Positions 41,619 through 49,790 of a DNA stretch of 64,000 nucleotides are shown one piece after another. This DNA comes from Lentzea terrae. Its GTDB lineage: Bacteria; Actinomycetota; Actinomycetes; Mycobacteriales; Pseudonocardiaceae. Both the position numbers and the translations under genes were made by a program. Each line of letters starts with the position of its first letter. Position 1 is the first letter of the stretch. Under the pieces are notes generated by a model. That model saw only the letters and a program-made list of their open reading frames with translations, searched no databases and was not told the origin of the DNA. The DNA lies in assembly GCF_003265345.1 (NCBI RefSeq), contig NZ_QFWW01000006.1, forward strand, positions 179,079 through 243,078. Direction: 5' to 3'.

Positions 41619-44507
41619 TTACTCCACCAGGCCGTTCTCGAACCATGTTGCCGTGTGCTCCACCCGCGACGAGGGCAGGGACGGACCGCTCAACGCCACC
41701 AGTTCGTCGAGCTGGGCGGCCACCGAACGGGCCCGGTCGTCGCCGATGTCCCGGTAAGCGCGGTAGGCCTCCTCGAAGTGCTCGATCGCGAGGTCGTGAT
41801 CGCCGGCCTTCCAGATCAGCTGGGCGAGCAGGTCGTGCGACCGGGCCTCCACCTCGCGGTCGTGGCCCTTGCTGAGCTCCAACGCCTCGGACGCGTAGCT
41901 CAGCGCGCGGTCTGCGTCGTCGTGGTCCCGTGCGATCACCGCGAGCACCAGCCGTGCATCGGCCTGCCCCGGCTGGAAGTGCGCTTGCACGTAACGCGGG
42001 ATCGCCTCATGACAGTTCGTCCGCGCGGAGAAGTCGTCCCCGCTTTCGCGGGCCAGCCACGCGAGAGCGACCAACACGTCCGCCTCTCCCTTGTAGTCGC
42101 CGATGCTCTGGCGGAGGAGGCGGGCCTGCACGAGGTGGACGGCCGCGTCGGCGAGCCTGCCGCCCTGGTGGCAGGCGACACCCATGCGGAACAGGATTCC
42201 TGATCGGGTGTCGTCGAACCCTTCCGCGAGGTCGAGCGCTTCGTGCAGCAGCTCAAGCACTCTCGGCACGTTGTGGGCCCCACGCAGGCAGTCGGCCTTG
42301 TTGCGCAGGAGCACGGCCAGCGCCTCAGGGTCGGCCTGGGCGCCCAGGAGCCGCTGTGCCTGGTCGAGCACGCGTTCGGCGGCCGCGTAGTCGTGCAGCT
42401 TGATGTGGAAGTGACCGAGGTTGGAGAGGGTGTCGGCCTCGGGCAGGACTTCACCGTTGCTTCGCGCGGCTTCGGCGGCGGCCGTCATCATCGCCACGAC
42501 CTCGTCGTAGTGGCCGTATCGGCTGAACAGCTCACCCGCGCCGTTCGCGATGCGCCAGACGTAACCCGGCTGCGGCGAAGCGCGCAGCACGCCGACGATG
42601 CTCGCCTTCTCCTTGGCGATCCACCTGGCGACCTCGTCCTCGTCGGCGAACTCGCCAGGACGCACCCCGTCGGGCAGCGGCAACATCGGTACTGCGTAGC
42701 GGTAGCCGTACACCATGCGATCCGCGTTGTTGATCGTGTGGAGGAACCACCCCAGCAGCCGCGTCATCGCCGCGTCCTGCTCCGCCTGCGACTCGTCGTG
42801 CGCGACGCGGTCTGCCGCGTACTCGCGCAGAAGATCGTGCATCCGGTAGCGGTGACCGTCCACTGTGTCCACCAGCCGCTTCCACACCAACGAGTCGGCG
42901 AGCACGCGAGCCTCCTCCACCGGCAGCCCCGCGAGCGCCGCGACCACAGGCAACGGGATCTCGTGCGAAGGATGCAGTCCGAACAACCGGAAGAGGTGTG
43001 CCTGCTCGGGTGTCAGCGCCAGGTAGGACCGTTCGAACTGCGCACGAATGCCGTTGTCCTGCAGAGACAACAGCGTCCGGCCGTCGGTCAGCGAGTCGAG
43101 CAGGTCGGCGAGCGACCTGTCCGGCTGTGCGGCGATCTGCTCGCCGATCAGCTGCATCACCAACGGCATGCCGCCGGTCCGTTCGGCGAGGCGCTCGACG
43201 ACGTCCGGCGCGGCGACGGCGCGGTCGCCGAGGCGGCCGGTGAGCCACGCGGCGATCTCCTCCGACGCCAGCGGCAACACGGTGAGGGCACGGGCGTTGT
43301 GCCGCAGCACGAGCGAACTCATTCTCGCGCGACTCACCACGAGCACGACGGACGTCGACAACGCGGGCAACAGCGGTTCCACGCCGGTGACGTCGTCCAG
43401 CACGACGAGCATTCGCCGGGCGGCCAGCAGTTCGCGCAGCCGGAAGATGCGTGCGGACGCCGACGGGATCGACTCGATCGGCACCCCGAACGCCACGAGC
43501 AGGTCCGCGACCACCTCCGCCCCGTCGGCGTGCGAGGCGAACCAACAGCCGTCGGGGAAACGCTGCTGCACGCGATGTGCCCAATGCACCACGAGCGTGG
43601 TCTTGCCCATGCCCGGCTGCCCGTCGACGCAGATCAACCTGGGCACTGGACGCGACGGCACGAGGGAGTCCAAATCCGACAACAGGTTTTCGCGTCCGAC
43701 GAACACGTCGACGTCGTGCGGCAAATAGCGCGGTCCCGGAGTTCGGGCGGGCGTGGACCGCTCGTGCCGGACTCGCAACCGTTCGTGCAACGCGTTCAGG
43801 TCCGCCTCGGAACCGTCGCCGATCTCGTTCACGATCCGGCGCCGGATCCGCACCAGATAGCTCAACGCCTCGTGGGCCCTGCCGAGTCCGTACAGGGCGG
43901 TGAGCCGGTGTTTGGCGAGCAGGATTTCCAGGTCGTGTTCCGGCGGGATTTCGTCGAGGTGGTCGAGCATTCGGGCGTAGTCGCCGAGCTTGCCGAGTCC
44001 GTACAGCAACGCGTGGGAGGCGCTCAGGTAGTAGCCGCGCACGAGATGGTCCCGCCACCGCGCGGCGCGTTCGCTGTCGAGGTCGGCCAGCGGTTCGTCG
44101 CCCCACAGCTCGAGCGCCTGCTCGACCAGCGCGCACGCGGCCTGGTGGTCGGTGCCGCCGATCGCCCGAGCGCGGTCCACGAGCTTGCGGAACACGTGCA
44201 GGTCGATCAGGGAACGGTCGACGTCCAGGCGATAGGAGCGTTCCTCGTTGCGCAACGTGAACCGCACACCGGTGCGGTGCAATGCGGCGCGGATGCTCGT
44301 AATGGCCGTGTGCACGGTCGCGTGCAGATTGGCCGGACGGCGTTCCGGCCACACCCAATCCGCGATGGAGTTCACCGAAATCGCGTTGCCGGCGTTCAGC
44401 AACAGCACTGCGAGTACCGCGCGGGCCTTGGGTTTGCCCCAGTCCGCGACGAACTCGCCGTCGACGCGCACGCGCGTGCGACCGAGTATGCGAAAGGCGA
44501 TCTCCAC
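41619..44507 (-). CDS. SARP-family regulator with NB-ARC and TPR domains (AfsR-like)
   Basis: 962 residues from the GTG at 44507, 10 bases after GGAGG; a GTG at 44516 is nearly fused to that site. Order: OmpR-type DNA-binding domain (1-95, VEIAFRILGRTRVRVDGEFV, NAISVNSIADWVWP), BTAD (about 95-245), NB-ARC with FVGRENLLSDLDSL, Walker A DGQPGMGKTTLVV (about 300) and Walker B MLVVLDDV, a winged helix (FRLFGLHPSHEIPLP), then TPRs to the end (SNLGHFHIKLHDYAAAERVL and following). Such proteins activate secondary-metabolite or developmental genes. No biosynthetic cluster is in the window, so it may act globally. Confidence 0.92.
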   Translation of the reverse strand: MEIAFRILGRTRVRVDGEFVADWGKPKARAVLAVLLLNAGNAISVNSIADWVWPERRPANLHATVHTAITSIRAALHRTGVRFTLRNEERSYRLDVDRSLIDLHVFRKLVDRARAIGGTDHQAACALVEQALELWGDEPLADLDSERAARWRDHLVRGYYLSASHALLYGLGKLGDYARMLDHLDEIPPEHDLEILLAKHRLTALYGLGRAHEALSYLVRIRRRIVNEIGDGSEADLNALHERLRVRHERSTPARTPGPRYLPHDVDVFVGRENLLSDLDSLVPSRPVPRLICVDGQPGMGKTTLVVHWAHRVQQRFPDGCWFASHADGAEVVADLLVAFGVPIESIPSASARIFRLRELLAARRMLVVLDDVTGVEPLLPALSTSVVLVVSRARMSSLVLRHNARALTVLPLASEEIAAWLTGRLGDRAVAAPDVVERLAERTGGMPLVMQLIGEQIAAQPDRSLADLLDSLTDGRTLLSLQDNGIRAQFERSYLALTPEQAHLFRLFGLHPSHEIPLPVVAALAGLPVEEARVLADSLVWKRLVDTVDGHRYRMHDLLREYAADRVAHDESQAEQDAAMTRLLGWFLHTINNADRMVYGYRYAVPMLPLPDGVRPGEFADEDEVARWIAKEKASIVGVLRASPQPGYVWRIANGAGELFSRYGHYDEVVAMMTAAAEAARSNGEVLPEADTLSNLGHFHIKLHDYAAAERVLDQAQRLLGAQADPEALAVLLRNKADCLRGAHNVPRVLELLHEALDLAEGFDDTRSGILFRMGVACHQGGRLADAAVHLVQARLLRQSIGDYKGEADVLVALAWLARESGDDFSARTNCHEAIPRYVQAHFQPGQADARLVLAVIARDHDDADRALSYASEALELSKGHDREVEARSHDLLAQLIWKAGDHDLAIEHFEEAYRAYRDIGDDRARSVAAQLDELVALSGPSLPSSRVEHTATWFENGLVE

Positions 44508-44770
44508 CGGTGCCACCCCTCCCCGGGCGCACGACTCCCGGTGAGCATTGTGCCGCGTTCACGCTGGGCGATCCAGGTTTGCTGGCATTTCGAGCGCTTA
44601 TTGTCCATAAATCGGGGGCAGGCATCGGAAAGCGCTCTCAGTCCATTTCGCGTGGAAGACGATCACGCCACGCGTTCCGACCTGGACGTACAGCGGCACG
44701 CAGCGCCTGCGGAAAGGGTTCGGACAGAACGGAACCCCAGCCTGGTGTTACACCGACCAGGGGAGGTCAC

Positions 44771-45976
44771 ATGGACACCGTCGTCATCGGACTCGGCTTC
44801 ACCGGACTGCCGATCGCCGTCGCCGCCGCCACCGCCGGTCTGCGCGTGCTCGGCGTGGACGCCAGCGCCGAACGCATTCGGCACATCACCGCCCGAACCC
44901 CGGGCTGCGGACTCACCACTGTGGACGAGGCAGTGCTCGCCGAAGTCCTCCAGACCGGTAAATTGTCGTTGCGACACAACGAGATCAGCGCCGCCGACAG
45001 CTACGTCCTGTGCGTTCCCACGCCACCCGACCGGCACGGCGGGCTCGACACCGGGATGCTCGTCGACGCCGTGAACCGCGTGGGCGCGGTGTTGCACAGC
45101 GGCACACTGGTGATCATCCAGAGCACCTGCGAGCCGGGAACCGTCGAGGACATCCTGGTGCCACGCCTGGAAGAGGTGTCGGGCCTGCGGGCCGGCCTCG
45201 ACTTCCACTTGGCGCACTCGCCGGTGCGCACGGATCCCGGCAACACCACACCGACGCCACGTGTCGTCGCCGGACTCACGCCGACCTGCACGGAACGCGC
45301 CACCGAACTGCTGCGGCGGCTCTGCACCGAGGTCGTCGCGGTGAGCACGCTGCGCGCGGCCGAGCTGACGAAAGTTTTCGAGAACACCTTCAGAATGGTG
45401 AACATCTCACTTGCCAACGAGCTCGCGGCGCTGTGCCGGGCGCAGGGCGTGAACGTGCACGAGGTGCTCGACGCGGCCGGCAGCAAGCCGTTCGGGTTCC
45501 TGCGGCACCGGCCAGGTCCCGGCGCCGGGGGTGACTGCATCCCCGTTTCCGCGGGATTCTTCACCGCCAGCGCGCGCCGGCACGGCCTGCACTCACCGGT
45601 CGTCGACGCGGCGATCTCGGTCAACAACGCGATGCCCGTCCACACCGTGCACCGCGTGCGCGTCAAGCTCGCCGAGCTCGGGGTCCCGATGCGGCGCGTG
45701 CACGTCCTCGGCGTCACGTACAAGCCCGACGTGGCCAACGTCCGGCAGTCCCCCGCGCTTCGGGTGCTGAACGAGCTGAGCCGTGCGGCGATCGTCAGCT
45801 ACCACGATCCGTTCGTGCCGAACCTGGTGCTGGACAACGGAAGGGCGCTCACCAGCGAGCCGGTCGACACCCCTGCCGACGTCGTGCTGATCCTGACCAG
45901 GCACGCCTCGGTCTCGCCCGCCAACACCACCCCGGTGATCGACTGCACGGCCGGCGACGCCGAGCTGGCAGCGTGA
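44771..45976 (+). CDS. UDP-sugar/ManNAcA-type nucleotide-sugar dehydrogenase
   Basis: 401 residues from the ATG at 44771 (GGGGAGG 4-5 bases upstream). NAD-binding MDTVVIGLGFTGLPIAVAAA is at 1-20. Family segments are VLCVPTPPDRHGGLDTGMLV, STCEPGTVEDILVPRLEEVS, AELTKVFENTFRMVNISLAN and the catalytic Cys in GPGAGGDCIPV. The usual GGHCIP reads GGDCIP here. The C-terminal domain (VHVLGVTYKPDVANVRQSPA, VSYHDPFVP) is complete. It should oxidise a UDP-hexose C6 alcohol to a uronic acid. It overlaps the next gene by 4 bases (GTGA). Confidence 0.87.
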   Translation: MDTVVIGLGFTGLPIAVAAATAGLRVLGVDASAERIRHITARTPGCGLTTVDEAVLAEVLQTGKLSLRHNEISAADSYVLCVPTPPDRHGGLDTGMLVDAVNRVGAVLHSGTLVIIQSTCEPGTVEDILVPRLEEVSGLRAGLDFHLAHSPVRTDPGNTTPTPRVVAGLTPTCTERATELLRRLCTEVVAVSTLRAAELTKVFENTFRMVNISLANELAALCRAQGVNVHEVLDAAGSKPFGFLRHRPGPGAGGDCIPVSAGFFTASARRHGLHSPVVDAAISVNNAMPVHTVHRVRVKLAELGVPMRRVHVLGVTYKPDVANVRQSPALRVLNELSRAAIVSYHDPFVPNLVLDNGRALTSEPVDTPADVVLILTRHASVSPANTTPVIDCTAGDAELAA

Positions 45977-47043
45977 ACGGGATGTGGCTGGACGCGCCGG
46001 TCGGTCCCCGGTCCGACCGGCGGGTGACCGTGGCCGGCTGTCGAACGGCGCTCGTGCTCGTGCCGCACGTCGTGGCCGCCACGCGCCTGATGGACGTGCT
46101 CGATCTGATCAAGACCGACCGCAGGATTCAGGTCGTCTGCACGGTTCCTGACACGCATGGGATCTCGTACGGCACACACGAGTTCCTGCAACGCCAGGGT
46201 TTGCTGACCTTGCCGTGGCGACAGGCGGGCGGTCTGGAGTTCGATCTCGTGCTGGCCGCGAGCCGTCGCGACCTCGAACACGTGCTCGGCCCGGTGCTGG
46301 TGCTGCCACACGGTGCGGGCGCGCTGAAGTCACGCCGGCTCACCGGCCACGGCCTGGACCGCCACGAGCTGATTCGCGGCGGCAGGGTGACCGCCGCCGC
46401 GCTGGTGCTCAGTCACGACGACGAGCTGCGCGTCCTCGAACGCTCGTGCCCGGAAGCCGTGCCGCACGCCGTGGTCGCGGGAGATCTGTGCCTGGACCGG
46501 CTGCGGGCGAGCCTGCCGCACAGGGCCGCCTACCGGGCGGCGCTGGGCATCGGGCCGGACGAAACCCTGGTCACGCTCACTTCGACGTGGCGGCCCGACT
46601 CGACGTTCGGGAGCAGGCCGGAGCTCTATCGGACGGGTGATTTCCGCAAGGCCGTGGTCATCCACCCCACGACGTGGTCGGTGCACGGTCCGTGGCAGGT
46701 CCGCGCCTGGCTGGCCGACGATCCCGACCTGATCATCATTCCGCCCGAGGAGGGCTGGCGAGCGGCGGTGATCGCGAGCGACCGGGTGATCGGTGATCAC
46801 GGCAGCGTCACTCAGTACGCCGCGGCGATCGGCGTCCCCGTCGCGCTCGCGACCAGCGCGCCGGTGCGACCCGGCAGCCTCGCGGACCTGGTGGCCGGAG
46901 GTGCGTCCGACATCGCGGCGCGACTCAGCTCACGACCGGACCAGGCGGCGGCGATCTTGCGCGCCACGATGTACCGGCTGCTGCGGTTGCCGGAACCGGC
47001 CCACCCCGCTCACGCCGAACCTGTGCCGGTGCACCATGTCTGA
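45973..47043 (+). CDS. GT-B-like protein resembling CDP-glycerol glycerophosphotransferases
   Basis: 356 residues from the GTG at 45973. The N-terminal half is Rossmann-like (ALVLVPHVVAATRLMDVLDL, VLVLPHGAGALKSRR). The C-terminal half has the second GT-B-type domain (ETLVTLTSTWRPDSTFGSRP, VVIHPTTWSVHGPWQVRAWL, DRVIGDHGSVTQYAAAIGVP). The GDHGSVTQYA segment resembles the active-site region of CDP-glycerol/polyol phosphate transferases and UDP-GlcNAc 2-epimerases. It is coupled to the nucleotide-sugar dehydrogenase, suggesting a shared role in a cell-surface or secreted glycan. It probably runs into a further short frame at its 3' end. Confidence 0.72.
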   Translation: MNGMWLDAPVGPRSDRRVTVAGCRTALVLVPHVVAATRLMDVLDLIKTDRRIQVVCTVPDTHGISYGTHEFLQRQGLLTLPWRQAGGLEFDLVLAASRRDLEHVLGPVLVLPHGAGALKSRRLTGHGLDRHELIRGGRVTAAALVLSHDDELRVLERSCPEAVPHAVVAGDLCLDRLRASLPHRAAYRAALGIGPDETLVTLTSTWRPDSTFGSRPELYRTGDFRKAVVIHPTTWSVHGPWQVRAWLADDPDLIIIPPEEGWRAAVIASDRVIGDHGSVTQYAAAIGVPVALATSAPVRPGSLADLVAGGASDIAARLSSRPDQAAAILRATMYRLLRLPEPAHPAHAEPVPVHHV

Positions 47044-47302
47044 CCGGCTGCTGGTCGCTCGCGCGGGCTCTCGGCTGGCCTCCGTGGCCGACGTGCTGAT
47101 CTGCCCCGCGGGCACCTCACCGTTCGCGGCGCTGCGGGATCACCCCGGCTGCGCCGCCGTCCTCGTCGAGCAACGCCTGGATGTGCACGGCCTGTGGATC
47201 GTTCTGGTCGTGGTAGCACGCGAGCGCGGCCAGCCGGTGCGGGCGCGGGTCGTCAGCCAGCTCGGCGAGTTCGAGGTGGACGTCGGCGAGGTGCACCGGT
47301 GA
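47036..47302 (+). CDS. Possible small or truncated ORF overlapping the GT-B gene end
   Basis: 88 residues from the ATG at 47036 inside the last codons of the GT-B-like gene. The first ~55 residues look protein-like (DRLLVARAGSRLASVADVLI then CPAGTSPFAALRDHPGCAAV). From 47117 on it lies antisense to the end of the STAND gene, and its last 30 residues look non-coding. It may be a real start of a third gene of this operon, cut off when the convergent STAND gene was joined here, or a chance frame. Confidence 0.3.
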   Translation: MSDRLLVARAGSRLASVADVLICPAGTSPFAALRDHPGCAAVLVEQRLDVHGLWIVLVVVARERGQPVRARVVSQLGEFEVDVGEVHR

Positions 47303-49090
47303 GTGGCTCAACCCCTCCAGCGCGGAGTCGAGCAGCGCTCGCGCCCGCCCTGGATCACCGGCCAACCGGCACGCCCTGGCGAGGAACGTCCGCGCACGGG
47401 CCTGTTCGGCAGGATCGCTCAGCAGCGACTCCGCCAGCTCCAGTTCCGCGATCGCCTCCGCGTGCCGGCCGAGCTCCACCAGCACCTCACCGATGTGGCG
47501 CCGCGCGTGCCCGCGGCCCCGGTCGCGGGTCCGCAACTCGAGCGCTTCGCGGTACAGCGCCAACGCCCGTTCGGGCTCGCTCACCCGGCCGAGCAGGGTC
47601 AGCGCGGTGGACACGACGAGCGGATCGTTCAGCGGCAGCACCGCTTCCAGCTCGGCGACGGCCTCGTCCACGGCGCCCGTGTTGATCAACGCCAGGGCGA
47701 GACGGGTCCGCAACCGCGCCTGGGCGACAGGTTCTCCGCACTCGCCCGCCGCCGCGACACCCAGCCGGTAAGTCGAAATCCAGTCGGTGTGCAGGCGGTA
47801 GTGCTTGAACAGCGCCCACAACGGTTCGCACAGCTGCCACCGCAGGTCGGCAGGAGCGATCTCGACGGCGCGCACGAGATTTTCCCGCTCGTGGACCATC
47901 CATCCCATCGCCTCCGCCGCCGACGAGTAGGCGTCCCTGCGTGCCAGTGCGTACGCCGAGCTCGACCGGTATCTGTCCGGCGCCAGCACGAGATCCGCCT
48001 CGACCGCCCTGGCCAGGTACCACTCCACTGCCCTGCGCACCGCAGCCGCGCGGTCGGGATCGGCCTTGCCGCGCGCATGCACCCGCAACAGGTCGTGGAA
48101 CCGGAACCGGTCGTCACCGGCTTCGCTCAGCAAGGACTTCTCGACGAGGTCCTCGAGCGCGTCCTCGACGTCGTACTCCGGCTCCTCGATCATCGCCGCA
48201 GCCACCGACACGTCGAACGTGCTGCCGGGAAGCCAGGCGCACAACCGGTACAGCCGCGCCTGCCGAGCCGGAAGCTCCACATAGGACAAATCGAGGACCG
48301 ACCTGACCGAGGCCGACTCGTCCAGCGCGGGCAACCTGTCGTCCTGCAACTCGACCACCTCACGCGAAAAGGTCCGCCGCGGCCGCGTGGACAACCGCGC
48401 GCCCACCACCGAAAGTGCGATCGGCAGACCGCCGCACAACCGCGCGACCTCCTGCGCCGCATCGGGTTCGCGCGCAAGCCGCCCTTGCCCGACAACGCTG
48501 TCCAGCAGCTCGACGGACTCCTCGACGCCCATCGGCGCGACGTCCACGAACCGCGCGCCGTCGAGGCCGAGCGAACTCAGCCGCCACCGGCTCGTGACGA
48601 CGATCGTGCCGGACGTGGGCAGCAACGGACGAACCTGAGCGGCGCTCACGGCGTTGTCGAGGAGCACGGACAGCTGTCGCCGCGCCGTGACAGACCTGAA
48701 CAACGCGGCACGCCGGGACAGTTGCGGCGGAATGTCGATGACACCGAGTGCGTGCAGGAATCCCTCCAACGCCTCCTCGGGCGCAACCGGTCCGGTCGGC
48801 GTGTGCGCACCGAGATCGACGTACAGCTGACCGTCCGGAAAGGCGGCGCGCCGATCTTGGAGCCACCTCAGGGCGAGCGAGGTCTTGCCGACCCCTCCTG
48901 GCCCGCTCAGCACCACCAGTTCGCCGGGCCGAAGTGCGGCGAGCTCGGCCTTCCTGCTGACGAAGCACCGAGGCACGGGCGGTAGCTGAAACGGTGCGAG
49001 CACCTCCCGCCGCGGTGAGTGGAAGTGCACGTCCCGCACGGCCCCCGCCTGGACGACGTTCCCCGCACTGCCGCTCATCACGTTCTTCAT
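47117..49090 (-). CDS. STAND NTPase (NB-ARC-TPR) with N-terminal RHIM/BASS-like motif
   Basis: 657 residues from the ATG at 49090, which has GGGGAGG 8 bases upstream; the preceding GTG at 49093 is a less good start. The N-terminus carries GNVVQAGAVRDVHFH (10-24). Then come a GRE-like box (FVSRKAELAAL), Walker A SGPGGVGKTSLAL (Gly/Lys at 63-70), Walker B LSVLLDNA, TIVVTSRWRLSSLG and GLPIALSVVGARLS. A winged helix and degenerate TPRs fill residues 330-640. The N-terminal motif and its spacing to Walker A match the STAND protein at 1791-3311. Such proteins are ligand-gated oligomerising ATPases. The last ~25 residues (from VHIQALLDEDG) are less typical and overlap the opposing small frame. Confidence 0.87.
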   Translation of the reverse strand: MKNVMSGSAGNVVQAGAVRDVHFHSPRREVLAPFQLPPVPRCFVSRKAELAALRPGELVVLSGPGGVGKTSLALRWLQDRRAAFPDGQLYVDLGAHTPTGPVAPEEALEGFLHALGVIDIPPQLSRRAALFRSVTARRQLSVLLDNAVSAAQVRPLLPTSGTIVVTSRWRLSSLGLDGARFVDVAPMGVEESVELLDSVVGQGRLAREPDAAQEVARLCGGLPIALSVVGARLSTRPRRTFSREVVELQDDRLPALDESASVRSVLDLSYVELPARQARLYRLCAWLPGSTFDVSVAAAMIEEPEYDVEDALEDLVEKSLLSEAGDDRFRFHDLLRVHARGKADPDRAAAVRRAVEWYLARAVEADLVLAPDRYRSSSAYALARRDAYSSAAEAMGWMVHERENLVRAVEIAPADLRWQLCEPLWALFKHYRLHTDWISTYRLGVAAAGECGEPVAQARLRTRLALALINTGAVDEAVAELEAVLPLNDPLVVSTALTLLGRVSEPERALALYREALELRTRDRGRGHARRHIGEVLVELGRHAEAIAELELAESLLSDPAEQARARTFLARACRLAGDPGRARALLDSALEGLSHSPVHLADVHLELAELADDPRPHRLAALACYHDQNDPQAVHIQALLDEDGGAAGVIPQRRER

Positions 49091-49140
49091 CACCCGTACC
49101 TCCCCGAACAGTCGAAGTTACGGGCTTTCGCCGTCTTGCG

Positions 49141-49461
49141 TCAGACGGCCATCGAGTGATCGCACGCGAGTGCGGCACCCGTGGCGGAGGTCGCCGACTT
49201 CACCTCGCGCCCGTTGACGATGATCTTGCAGGTGAGCTCGCCCTGCACCCCTTCGAGCCGGATCGCCACCCGTCCCTCGCGCACGCCCATGCGTTGGAAC
49301 GGCACGTCCGGGTTGCGCAGGGTTCGTTCGTCCTCACCTGGAAACGAGTAGGTCAGCCGATCCGTCGTACCCGTTCCCTCGACCACGACGCGGATGTCGG
49401 GCACTGCCGCGCAGCCGGTGCTTCCGACGAGCAGCAGGCCCGTCAATAAGGCGATCTTCAT
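49141..49461 (-). CDS. MmpS-like lipoprotein
   Basis: 106 residues from the ATG at 49461. Lipoprotein signal KIALLTGLLLVGSTGCAAV with lipobox STGC (Cys about 17). The mature domain is beta-sandwich-like: IRVVVEGTGTTDRLTYSFPG, VREGRVAIRLEGVQGELTCK, IIVNGREVKSATSATGAALA and C. The pattern matches the periplasmic domain of MmpS-type proteins, which assist RND (MmpL) lipid exporters in mycobacteria. No mmpL is nearby. The frame stays open far upstream, but only as the shadow of the pucR gene. Confidence 0.75.
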   Translation of the reverse strand: MKIALLTGLLLVGSTGCAAVPDIRVVVEGTGTTDRLTYSFPGEDERTLRNPDVPFQRMGVREGRVAIRLEGVQGELTCKIIVNGREVKSATSATGAALACDHSMAV

Positions 49462-49526
49462 GGCCGAGACGGTAGAAGCGGTGCGATGCCGGGACATCAG
49501 CCTGAAGGCTCGAGAAGGATCAGCCG

Positions 49527-49781
49527 TCAGAATGACAACCCGCGCTCGCGCAAGCACTCTTCCAGCCGCAGCCGTTCGAGGTCCCGGTCCATGCCCTGGG
49601 GCAGCACGGACAGCCGGTGCTCGACCTCCAACGCCGCACAGGCCTGCACGAGCAGCGCGTCGTAGGCCTGCCGAGCCGCGATCTTCTTGACGGCCGACGT
49701 GCCGGGCTCGAAGCCCGCCAGCGTCCGGCGCACACGACGAAGGTCGGCCGCGATGCGTTCGATCGGCCGACGCTCGGACAC
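49527..49781 (-). CDS. Small helical hypothetical protein
   Basis: 84 residues from the GTG at 49781, all-helical by composition (IERIAADLRRVRRTLAGFEP, AARQAYDALLVQACAALEVE, LERLRLEECLRERGLSF). It is found between the MmpS-like gene and pucR, 9 bases after the pucR stop, so it may be the last gene of a pucR transcript. No family is recognised. Confidence 0.6.
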   Translation of the reverse strand: MSERRPIERIAADLRRVRRTLAGFEPGTSAVKKIAARQAYDALLVQACAALEVEHRLSVLPQGMDRDLERLRLEECLRERGLSF

Positions 49782-49790
49782 GCGTCCAAG

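Noticed and set aside
41259-44507. A secondary-metabolite cluster next to the SARP regulator
   Set aside because: No polyketide, peptide synthetase, terpene, RiPP-modifying or tailoring genes are nearby. The SARP protein has the long AfsR-like architecture typical of global regulators.
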